DNA of 64,000 nucleotides, taken from NCBI RefSeq assembly GCF_000515415.1, contig NZ_KI911783.1, forward strand, positions 7,551,831-7,615,830, given 5' to 3'. Both the position numbers and the translations under genes were made by a program. The DNA is from Bradyrhizobium sp. WSM1417 (GTDB taxonomy: Bacteria; Pseudomonadota; Alphaproteobacteria; Rhizobiales; Xanthobacteraceae). This document shows positions 19,025 through 26,526 of the stretch, one piece after another. The notes under the pieces are model-generated. The model did no database searches. It worked only from the letters and a program-made list of their open reading frames with translations, and was not told where the DNA came from. Numbering within the stretch: the stretch's first letter is position 1; each line of letters opens with the position of its first letter.

Positions 19025-19039
19025 TGGCATGCGACTTGC
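19025..19039 (+). promoter_or_regulatory. Sigma-54 (RpoN) promoter for the IscA gene
   Basis: TGGCATGCGACTTGC matches the -24/-12 consensus, with GG and GC ten bases apart. It is 38 bases upstream of the IscA start codon at 19077. Confidence 0.75.
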
Positions 19040-19076
19040 CAATTCCTATGCAACGACCCAGGCAAAAAGGATAGCC

Positions 19077-19301
19077 ATGATCAATCTGACGGATAGCGCA
19101 ATGAATGCGCTCAAGAGCTCGATCTCGGCTTCGGCGCAGCCGACGAGCGGCCTGCGCATCATGGTCGAGGCCGGTGGCTGCGACGCGTTCAAATACCGGA
19201 TGAGCCTGGCCGACGAGGCTAAGCCTGACGGCACCGTGATCGAGCGCGACGGCGTCAAGGTGATTGTCGTCGACAATAAGGGCCCGTCCATAAACAACTG
19301 A
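19077..19301 (+). pseudogene. IscA/HesB-type iron-sulphur assembly protein, truncated
   Basis: Start ATG 19077 with AAAAGGA upstream. The product shows the A-type carrier core GLRIMVEAGGCDAFKYRMSL, including the first cluster Cys, then a DGVKVIVVD strand. It then stops after 74 residues, before the C-terminal C-G-C motif of the family, so two of three cluster ligands are missing. The ISAzo13 transposase remnant begins 75 bases downstream, so loss of the 3' end through that insertion is plausible. Nif-regulated IscA copies help build nitrogenase clusters; this copy is probably inactive, although its promoter region is intact. Confidence 0.75.
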
Positions 19302-19375
19302 GTCATAATTGCCACAGATCGCGAGGATTATTTGCGCAGGATTCACAATGATGAGTCGCGCGACAGCGTCGTGGG

Positions 19376-20470
19376 ATGATTCGAGCCGCTCAGGCGCGCG
19401 CCGCGCGGAAGCGCTATCGGGAGATGGCCCCTGTTCTGAATGAACAGAGCCTCCGGCGCTTTGTCGCCCTGGAGGCAAAAGCGCTGGGACACGGCGTGGT
19501 AAGCTTGATGTCCGGCATCAGCGGATTGGCGCGCTCGACGATTTATCACGGACTTTCTGACATTCGCGACAACGTGGCGGTTCCGGCTGGACGTGTCCGT
19601 AAGGCGGCCGGCGGGCACAAGAAGAAGTCGCCCCGGGATCCAACCCTCGCGGCCGATCTCAAGCGCCTGGTCGACCGATGACGCAGGGCGATCCGATGCA
19701 GCCATTGTTGTGGACGACCCGCAGCCTGCGTAACCTCGTGACCGAGCTGGTGAAGGAGCGTCATAAGGTTTGTCCGACGGTTGTCAGCGAGCTTCTGCGC
19801 GGCATGGCTACAGCCTGCAAGCGAACAACAAGACACGAGAAGGCGGCCAGCACATCGATCGCGACGCGCAGTTTCAATACACAACACGCAGGCCACGACG
19901 TTCCTGGTGGCGAACGAACCGGTCATATCGGTCGACACGAAGAAGAAGGAATTGGTAGGCAATTTCAAGAACAACGGCCGGGAATGGCGTCGCCAAGGCA
20001 GGCCTGAGCTCGTCAACATTCATGACTTTATCGATCCCAAACTAAGCCGCGCCGTGCGGTACGGCGTGTACGACATCACCAATAATGTCGGCTGGGTCAG
20101 CGTCGGCACGGACCACGACACCGCCAGTTTCGCGGTCAATGCGATCCGCCGATGGTGGCCGGACGATGCGGAAGAAGCGTCATCCGACAGCCAAACACCT
20201 GATGATCACGGCCGACGGCGCCGGCAGCAACGGGTCTCGTGTACGGCTGTGGAAGGTCGAGCTTCAAAAACTGGCGGACGAGTTCAAGTTGCCGATCACG
20301 GTTCCTGCCGCCCGGCACCAGCAAGTGGAACAAGATCGAGCATCGTCTCTTCTTCTTCATCACCATCAACGCGGGGAAAGCCACTGCGTAGCTATCGCAC
20401 GATCGTCCAGCTGATCGCCGCGATGACAACACATGCCGGCCTCAAGGTGTGCGCCGAGCTGGACGAATAG
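19376..20470 (+). pseudogene. ISAzo13-family transposase, decayed
   Basis: Family hallmarks appear in order but in changing frames: LNEQSLRRFVALEAKALGHG, SGLARSTIYHGLSDI, DPMQPLLWTTRSLRNLVTEL, GYSLQANNKTREGG, EPVISVDTKKKELVGNFKNN, YGVYDITNNVGWVSVG, LMITADGAGSNGSRVRLWK, LPPGTSKWNKIEHRLFFFI and TTHAGLKVCAELDE at the stop. At least five frame changes are needed. No clean terminal repeats were found. The element lies just after the truncated IscA gene. Confidence 0.8.
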
Positions 20471-20565
20471 AAATATCCCCAAGGCGTCAACGTTTCCGAT
20501 CTCCAGATGGCTGCCCTCAACAATGCACTAGCCAACCCCACCGTGCCGAACGGGAGTCCGCCCCG

Positions 20566-21592
20566 GCGGGATCGGTTGAATTCGATGCAGATCATAGTCC
20601 TACGCTCGAACTGCTCGTGGACGCGAATGGCGCCGTTGCTGGCGCCAGCGGGCTGCGCCGGCAGAAGCATGATCGCTGGACCGTGCGCGCCGAGGCGGTC
20701 GTAATTGCGACCGGCGGCTGTGCGCTCCTTAGCAAGATCCTGGGATCGAATGTTCTGACCGGCGATGGCTCATCTGATGGCCGTGCAGGTCGGCGCTGAA
20801 TTCAGCAGCATGAAGTTCTCCAATCCATATGTAATCTCGCCGGCCAAGACGCTGTTCTGCGGTTGGGCGACATTCACTTATGAAGACGGCAGCGTTGTCC
20901 CCGGTGCGGCGTCGAAGGGCGGGCGCTTGGCCATCGCCCACGCGCTGCTCGAGGGTGCGATCTATGCGCGGCTCGACAAGGCTGACGATGACGTACAGCG
21001 TCAGATGCGCGCGTCGCAGCCGAACTTTTTCCTGCCGTTCGATCGTACCGGTATCGACCCGTTTAGGGATCGTTTTCCAAATCGTGCTTAGGCTCGAAGG
21101 CACCGTCCGAGGCACCGGCAGCTTTGCATCTTGACGACAGTTGTGCGACCAACGTACCAGGGCTCGCCGCAGGCGGCGCAGCGACGCGCGAGTTGATCTG
21201 CGGCGGTTTTACCAGTGGGGCAGCCACAATGCCGCTTGGGCCGTATCGTCGGGAAGCTGGGCGGGGAGGGCGCTGCCGATTACGCCAGGCAGCTTGGTAC
21301 GACCACCAAGCGAAAGCCGTCGTCTGCGGGCACCGTCGTCCTTCGTAGTCGGTCGCCGCGCGCGTTCGCACCAGCGGCGCTCGCTAGAGCGGTTCAGGAC
21401 GAGGTCTTTCCATATGAATTGAATTACCTCTGGGATGCGTCACGCCTGGATCGAGCACTGGCGCGCCTCGACGTCGCATGGTTCGGCGTTTCGCAGGCGG
21501 ATGCGGCGAACGCAGCCGATGTGTTGCGGGATCGCGACGCACGGCCATGCTGGCGACCGCCAGGTGGATCTATCGGAGCGCGCTGGGCGTGA
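20566..21592 (+). pseudogene. FAD-binding fumarate reductase/succinate dehydrogenase-type flavoprotein remnant
   Basis: Pieces in different frames read as one flavoprotein: LELLVDANGAVAGASGLRR, EAVVIATGGCALLSKILGSN, LMAVQVGAEFSSMKFSNPY, LRLEGTVRGTG, DDSCATNVPGLAAGGAATRE (the FAD-binding C-terminal motif) and a tail ending near 21592. Several frameshifts make it non-functional. It is followed by a decayed ferredoxin, its likely electron partner. The N-terminal dinucleotide fold is missing, lost beside the ISAzo13 remnant. Confidence 0.7.
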
Positions 21593-21691
21593 AGGATGTC
21601 TAACAGTGTCATTACGTGACGACAGGCGGTCTGGACGATGTCTGGACCTCGGTCCGGCCCCACGCTAAGCAAGCCTATGCGGAGCCGCGGA

Positions 21692-22025
21692 ATGATCGAG
21701 GTCGTCGATCGAGGTCATCGATCTTGAGCGCTGCACATCGTGTGACATCCGTGTCAACGTGTGCCCGACCAACGTCTTTGACAAGACGGACGGAATTCCG
21801 GTCAGTGCCCGCCAGGAGGACTGCCAAACCTGCTTTCTTTGCGAGCTTTGTTATCCCGAAGATGCGCTCTGGGTCTTGCCCTTTGACGATGAGACCCAGC
21901 CCATCGAAGTCGCCGCGCTCAAGCGAACGGCGGCGATGGGCAGCTATCGCCGAGCTGTCGGTTGGACCGAGGAGACGCGGGATCACCGCGGCATCGACCA
22001 GAGCTACCTGCTCTTTGGTCAATGA
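21692..22025 (+). pseudogene. 2[4Fe-4S] ferredoxin, frameshifted
   Basis: ATG 21692 starts IEVVD but leaves frame after a 13-base near-duplication (GAGGTCGTCGATC then GAGGTCATCGATC, about 21698-21723). The rest reads LERCTSCDIRVNVCPTNVF and then CQTCFLCELCYPED, ending at TGA 22023-22025 after IDQSYLLFGQ. The third Cys of the first cluster is Arg, and the last Cys of the second cluster is displaced by one position (LCYP where YCP is expected). It would have partnered the flavoprotein upstream. Confidence 0.75.
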
Positions 22026-22243
22026 GCGGCGGTGCCTGCCGGGCCCTATAGGCTGCGGAATCTTTGCCGCGGGAATCAATAACTTGATTGATCATTTCAT
22101 TTCGCATCCCAAACATTCTCGCCGCTACTGATGCAGCCAACGGCGCCACGACTGACACGAGTCGCAGACCTATATCCTTGAGCGCCAGATAGCGCTAGAG
22201 TAGTGACTTTCGGAGCCGCTGGGAAAAACTCGGCGGCTGTTCC
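22026..22243. other. Short intergenic stretch
   Basis: Nothing supportable was found between the ferredoxin remnant and the minus-strand hypothetical genes. Confidence 0.4.
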
Positions 22244-22642
22244 TTAAGATGCATGCGCTCGCGCGCGTTCGCGGGCTTCGCGGCGATGCTGGCGACGTTC
22301 GCGTCGCAGCTTGCCTGGCTCCATTGGCTGCGGCAACGCTGGAACTGGCGGGCCTGCCGTTTCCATTGAGGCCTTCTCAAATGCGTGGTGTTCGCTTCGG
22401 CGCGCCTCCATGGATTCGAGCACGGCTCGTCCTTTGACAGTGATCCTCCAGCCGCCTTTTTGACGCTCAATGAGGCCGTCCGAAAAAATGTCGAGCCCCG
22501 GCACGCGCGCGCCCAGCCGCTTGGTGCGCTCGGCCCATTCCGGGCCGCTGGTGGCGAGGATGGCCATGTCGCGCTTGAGGTCCGCCATTACCGCGAATCC
22601 TTCCGGGTAACTCACCAGGATCTTCAAAACCGTCACCTGCAT
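22244..22642 (-). CDS. Hypothetical protein with basic C-terminus
   Basis: A 132-residue protein. The first 85 residues (QVTVLKILVSYPEGFAVMAD, later DGLIERQKGGWRITVKGRAV) have the look of a winged-helix unit that ends in a wing, which suggests DNA binding. The last 30 are rich in Arg and Ala. The start at ATG 22642 is chosen over an in-frame GTG at 22648 because GGGGTGA lies just before it. It follows the 22665-22865 gene closely and probably shares its transcript. Function not established. Confidence 0.55.
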   Translation of the reverse strand: MQVTVLKILVSYPEGFAVMADLKRDMAILATSGPEWAERTKRLGARVPGLDIFSDGLIERQKGGWRITVKGRAVLESMEARRSEHHAFEKASMETAGPPVPALPQPMEPGKLRRERRQHRREARERARAHAS

Positions 22643-22664
22643 ATTCACCCCGCACCTCGCCCGA

Positions 22665-22865
22665 TCAACGCCACATGATCGGCGCTTGTGTCAGGGCTTT
22701 CCGGCCTATCTGCCGCAGCTCGTCCGGTGTCGTTTCGCCGGTCTTTGCGGCTTCGAGGATCTTGCAGGCCACGTGGGTGCGAGCGCCGGTCTCGTCCCGA
22801 GGTAGGTTTTCGCAGACCTCGTCGAGTACCGCTCGCAATAGAGCGGTTGTCGCTTGTTCAAACAT
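22665..22865 (-). CDS. Small hypothetical helical protein (66 aa)
   Basis: A 66-residue protein (FEQATTALLRAVLDEVCENL, later TTPDELRQIGRKALTQAP) from ATG 22865 with GAGGGG six bases upstream. It resembles small conserved rhizobial proteins of unknown function. It is the first gene of a two-gene minus-strand unit. Confidence 0.6.
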   Translation of the reverse strand: MFEQATTALLRAVLDEVCENLPRDETGARTHVACKILEAAKTGETTPDELRQIGRKALTQAPIMWR

Positions 22866-22926
22866 GGTACGCCCCTCTGAAAGCCCGATCCTAGCGCAAG
22901 TGTTTCCATTTTGGGATTCACGAATG

Positions 22927-23594
22927 TTAACTGATGAACTTTGCCGCACTGCACACGACCAGCGCCTGCGCCAGCAGCGCGGTTCCCAATCCGCACATTA
23001 CAGCTCGCGGAGACCTGTCTCGTTCGCGCGATGAACGTGGGTCGCCCGGCGAGCCCATTCCTTGCTTTGGCCGCCCAGCGTGTCACGATCAGATCGACAC
23101 CGGTGTTAGGGTGACGGAGATAGTGCCGAGCACTCCAAACTGCAGAGCCACGTTAGTCATCGTCTCGACGAACTGCGGAACAAGGCCAGGAAGAAGGCGG
23201 CTGTTTTCGGATTCCGCGCCTCAACGACGATGCCTTCGCGCAACGCGCGGCGGGCGCCGGTCGTCCGGACTTGGGTCGGTGCGGAAGCGCTGGCTTTCCT
23301 CCAGGTCTTGATGCCGAGCAGATGAGGTAGAAGGCGCCGGCTATCTTCAGCGCCGTGAATGCTTCGGCGCCCGCCATCACCGCGGCCGAGATGCCGACCG
23401 CGGCAGCGAGCACGTGCACCGGACCACCAAGACCCAAGCCGACGCTGGACGCCAAGTCCTCGCTCCGGCCGCTTTGGTCGAGCGATCGGTAACGGAAGGT
23501 GCCACCCGAATGTCCTCTGCACTGGCGCGTAAAGCCATAGGACGGGTTGATGCCGCATCCTGCATGCGTGCCTGACACCATCGCCCTGCACTGG
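22927..23594 (-). pseudogene. LysE/RhtB-family amino-acid exporter, decayed
   Basis: Recognisable parts in different frames: LASSVGLGLGGPVHVLAAAV, AEAFTALKIAGAFYL, GIKTWRKA, REGIVVEARNPKTAAFFLAL, PQFVETMTNVALQFGVLGTI and finally CGLGTALLAQALVVCSAAKF before a TAA at 22927-22929. At least three frameshifts. The N-terminal start is unclear. LysE proteins export basic or hydrophobic amino acids; this copy is dead. Confidence 0.65.
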
Positions 23595-23746
23595 GCCGCT
23601 CGGTTTGCTGTCGCCCGCGATTAAAGAACGGACGACTTAGATACCGACAACGAAACCTTGTCCCGCGTCGAGGCGGTTGTCGGTTCCAAACCAATGTTGT
23701 CGTGTTGCCGACGTGAGACAATGCGAATAATCAGCAATTTTCAGTT

Positions 23747-23761
23747 TGGCGCGTTGCTTGC
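23747..23761 (+). promoter_or_regulatory. Sigma-54 promoter of the Nif11 RiPP locus
   Basis: TGGCGCGTTGCTTGC followed by T fits TGGCACG-N4-TTGCW with one mismatch, and GG and GC are ten bases apart. It is 82 bases upstream of the precursor start codon. No perfect TGT-N10-ACA site was found just upstream; two one-mismatch versions begin at 23698 and 23703. Confidence 0.75.
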
Positions 23762-23842
23762 TTTGTTCGCGCGGTCGGCGTCGATCGCTTGCGAAGGCAT
23801 CGTGCATGGTTTGGCAACACTAAGCGAAGGCGAGGAGAGGCT

Positions 23843-24235
23843 ATGTCGCGAACTGAGATAGAGCGATTTATCAACGATCTAGGGAAAAAGGGCAATCTGC
23901 TCGAAAACGCAAAACCGAGTGCTACAGGCCTTGCATCAATTGTAGCGGTCGGAAAAAGCCACGGCTACAATTTTACCCTTGATGAAGCGAAGAGTTACAT
24001 CCGGTGTCGAAGCCGACAGGAGTTGATTAGTAAGCAGCTCGATGCGACTGCCGGCGCCAAACCTGATTCGAGTGTTGCGATCTCGACCGGCGTTGTGCAG
24101 GCCGCTGGGTTGGCCAGGCCCGCTGCGGAGGTGCCTGTGAGCGGCGTACAGGTCGCGAAAGCGCACTCTAGCTTCGCCTCGGCAGTCCAGCCCGTCGCTG
24201 TTGTTCTGGTTGTTGTTGTTGCGGTCGTGGCCTGA
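23843..24235 (+). CDS. Nif11-leader RiPP precursor with Val/Ala core
   Basis: A 130-residue precursor peptide. ATG 23843 is chosen because AGGAGAGG sits just upstream and because it starts the Nif11 domain: SRTEIERFINDLGKKGNLL, then LASIVAVGKSHGYNFTLDEA (about residues 2-53). Nif11 and NHLP leaders guide modifying enzymes to a C-terminal core. The tail ends VQPVAVVLVVVVAVVA (115-130), with residues 118-130 only Val, Ala and one Leu. Val/Ala-rich cores are typical of proteusins whose residues become D-configured and C-methylated. The genes just downstream encode a PoyD-type epimerase and a B12 radical SAM methyltransferase. Cleavage is not certain; Gly101 is one candidate. A membrane anchor is the main alternative reading of the tail. 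Confidence 0.8.
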   Translation: MSRTEIERFINDLGKKGNLLENAKPSATGLASIVAVGKSHGYNFTLDEAKSYIRCRSRQELISKQLDATAGAKPDSSVAISTGVVQAAGLARPAAEVPVSGVQVAKAHSSFASAVQPVAVVLVVVVAVVA

Positions 24236-24370
24236 CATGCCTTTCGCTCTGACCGTATGGCTCGTGCTCAAGGAGACGAGAAGGGCGACGAGAACATGAA
24301 AGCAGGCCTCGTCCGGGGTGAGTTCATTGCCATTAGGTTATAAGCTGCTGCTTCAAGGTTTATCCCTAAC
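24236..24370. other. Spacer between precursor and epimerase genes
   Basis: About 135 bases with no supportable gene. Two very short frames (from 24238 and near 24298) lack convincing start signals. Confidence 0.35.
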
Positions 24371-25900
24371 GTGATGACGCGCGCTGCCACCGAACACTAC
24401 CGACAGAGTTTTGACCGTCGCACCCCCGAGCAACTGCGCACGCTGTCGCACGTCAAGCGGTTCATGGAGCGGTTAGCCGGTGACATCGAGTTCCGCAAGG
24501 CGCTTTCGGAGAATGCCCCTCGTACGGTAATAGAGCGCTACGGCATCGAAGTTGACCCAATGGAAATATTGCCGCTCTGGCACGGAGACTACCAAGAATA
24601 CCGCTTCAAGCCGGAGTCTACCCAGTGGCCGCTGGCCACGATGTGGGACGAGCATCTGCGCGAGATGTTGCGCCATCGCGACCTCCTGCGCGACGAAGGC
24701 GAAATGTCGACGATTCACCCTCGTTTCCATGCTTGGCGCGAGCGCCAAATCCGGCGCTGCAACGACGAATTGGGTGCAGCGGCGCTGTCGGTCACGTACC
24801 CGATCATCGCTTTCGAGTTGAGCGAAGGCTGCACCGTTGGTTGCTGGTTCTGCGGCCTCTCTGCGGGCCGATTCAAAGGCTATTACGATTACAGCAAAGA
24901 GCAGGCAGAGCGTTGGCGTGGCGTAGTCGGCGTCGCGAGCGAGATGTTTGGTTCGGCAGCCCGTACTGGCTTCTGCTACTGGGCTACAGATCCTATGGAC
25001 AACCCACACTACGATCGCTTTCTGTTCGACTACTATCGGATCACGGGCGCATTGCCGCAGACAACGACCGCTGCGCCGCTTAGGGATCAGGCACTCACCA
25101 GACGCGTGCTCAGACTGTTCAACCTGTATGGCACCACGCCGAATCGTTTCTCCGTGCTGAGCAACGCACATCTCAATCAGATTCATATGACGTTTTCGCC
25201 AGAGGAGCTGCTAGCGGTCGAACTCATCTTGCAGGGCAAGGAGGCGCCGACCGCAAAGGCTTTCGCCGGACGCGCGCGCGAGCGGAAGGGGAAGCTCAGG
25301 TCCGCCATCAAAGATGATGCAATTGGGTTGCTGGAACGCGATCATACCACGATCGCGTGTGTTTCCGGCTTCCTCGTAAATATGCAGCAGGGACGTTTGC
25401 AACTGGTGACGCCGGTACCGGGGAGCGAACGCTGGCCTCTCGGTTACCGCATCTTGGGTGAACGTTTCTTCAGGACGCCTGACGAGTTCGGGGAGGGACT
25501 GCAGAGCATGATCGACCAGTATATGCTCGAGAGCCCAGCCCCCGACCTGCCGATCCGCTTCCGCAGAGACCTGCAATACAAAGCAGGGATCGGGTACTTC
25601 CAGCTCCGCGCCGGCAACATGGAACACCGGGTGCCCGACGACGTCGCTCCGATTTCCGTTGGCGATCTCATCGCGTTCGGCAACTGCACAGCTTCGGAGC
25701 TGATTAGGCGGGTCACGACTGACGGAACGAGCGTATTTGCAGTCGCTGATTTGCTCGATCGGTTGTACGCGGCCGGGGTAATCGAAGACGACCTCGACGA
25801 CCGCTTTGCCTGGCAGACCAGCAATTGGACGAAGAGCCGCATCGAAGCTGCCAAATACGCAGGCTGCCGCACGGACATAGATCATGCCGATTCGCACTGA
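24371..25900 (+). CDS. PoyD-type radical SAM peptide epimerase
   Basis: A 509-residue radical SAM enzyme of the RiPP maturation epimerase type, which turns L- into D-residues in proteusin cores. The N-terminal 80 residues are a Nif11/NHLP-like helical part (DIEFRKALSENAPRTVIERY, later DPMEILPLWHGDY), as in the family. The cluster motif is CX3CX2C in ELSEGCTVGCWFCGLSAGRF (about residues 150-169). The start is GTG 24371 or ATG 24374; the ribosome-binding site is weak. It follows the precursor by 135 bases and overlaps the next small frame by 17 bases. The substrate is most likely the Val/Ala tail of the precursor. The full-length barrel and C-terminus look intact. Confidence 0.82.
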   Translation: MMTRAATEHYRQSFDRRTPEQLRTLSHVKRFMERLAGDIEFRKALSENAPRTVIERYGIEVDPMEILPLWHGDYQEYRFKPESTQWPLATMWDEHLREMLRHRDLLRDEGEMSTIHPRFHAWRERQIRRCNDELGAAALSVTYPIIAFELSEGCTVGCWFCGLSAGRFKGYYDYSKEQAERWRGVVGVASEMFGSAARTGFCYWATDPMDNPHYDRFLFDYYRITGALPQTTTAAPLRDQALTRRVLRLFNLYGTTPNRFSVLSNAHLNQIHMTFSPEELLAVELILQGKEAPTAKAFAGRARERKGKLRSAIKDDAIGLLERDHTTIACVSGFLVNMQQGRLQLVTPVPGSERWPLGYRILGERFFRTPDEFGEGLQSMIDQYMLESPAPDLPIRFRRDLQYKAGIGYFQLRAGNMEHRVPDDVAPISVGDLIAFGNCTASELIRRVTTDGTSVFAVADLLDRLYAAGVIEDDLDDRFAWQTSNWTKSRIEAAKYAGCRTDIDHADSH

Positions 25901-26360
25901 GGTACTAGGACAGTATCTAAGAGCTGCGGCATCTTACCATCTCGCAGTGTGGAGTGGGGTGGCAGGCCGTTTTGCATCCACCGTCCACCGCTTCATGGCG
26001 CGCACAACCGACGTGACCGCAGAACTTGTTCTTGGCGTGCCGGGCTCCCCTAGGCGGCTCGAACTCATTCGGTCTACCATCTGCCTGAGCTCCGCCGGAT
26101 GGGCTTTGGTAGCTCCACGCTGGACTCGACCGAAGGACTTCCGCGCTCGCGGCTTCGAGCCAAGTCCTCATTTTTTGCGCATCGGCGAGTACAACTGGAA
26201 CGCTGAACGCTCTTCGTCAAGAACGGCTCGACCCGACCTGACCCTTGGCGTGGCGCCGCTTAATGTCGGGAGCGGAGCGGTGTCGGCTCATTCACCGCTC
26301 GGCTCTAGCACCCTCCCCCTGGACTTGCGCGTTCACGCTTTCCAGTCTCCAGGCAAATGA
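25884..26360 (+). CDS. Hypothetical protein in the RiPP operon
   Basis: A frame of 158 residues whose ATG lies inside the last codons of the epimerase gene (17-base overlap), suggesting coupling. The first 75 residues (TEVLGQYLRAAASYHLAVWS, then FMARTTDVTAELVLGVPGSP) look protein-like; the C-terminal half is Ser/Arg/Pro-rich and less convincing, so a frameshift may have replaced the natural end. No family is recognised. It separates the two radical SAM genes. Confidence 0.4.
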   Translation: MPIRTEVLGQYLRAAASYHLAVWSGVAGRFASTVHRFMARTTDVTAELVLGVPGSPRRLELIRSTICLSSAGWALVAPRWTRPKDFRARGFEPSPHFLRIGEYNWNAERSSSRTARPDLTLGVAPLNVGSGAVSAHSPLGSSTLPLDLRVHAFQSPGK

Positions 26361-26526
26361 ACGTGACACGGAAGATGGCTCGAAGCGCGCTGCCTATGGC
26401 ATTCGCTGAATTAGGTTGACTTCATGTTCACGGCTCCAATCACGGAGTCGCGCAGAAGTTCGCATTGCCGTCCACCGCATGAGCCTGTGGCCGGGCGAAC
26501 GCGCCTAGCCTACATCACCACAAATA
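26361..26526. other. Spacer before the C-methyltransferase gene
   Basis: About 165 bases with no supportable gene or clear promoter. No strong ribosome-binding site is seen before ATG 26527 or ATG 26539. Confidence 0.35.

Noticed and set aside
23641..23720. Perfect NifA site upstream of the RiPP promoter
   Set aside because: Only TGT-N10 half-matches with ACG or AGA were found, so it is not listed as a site.
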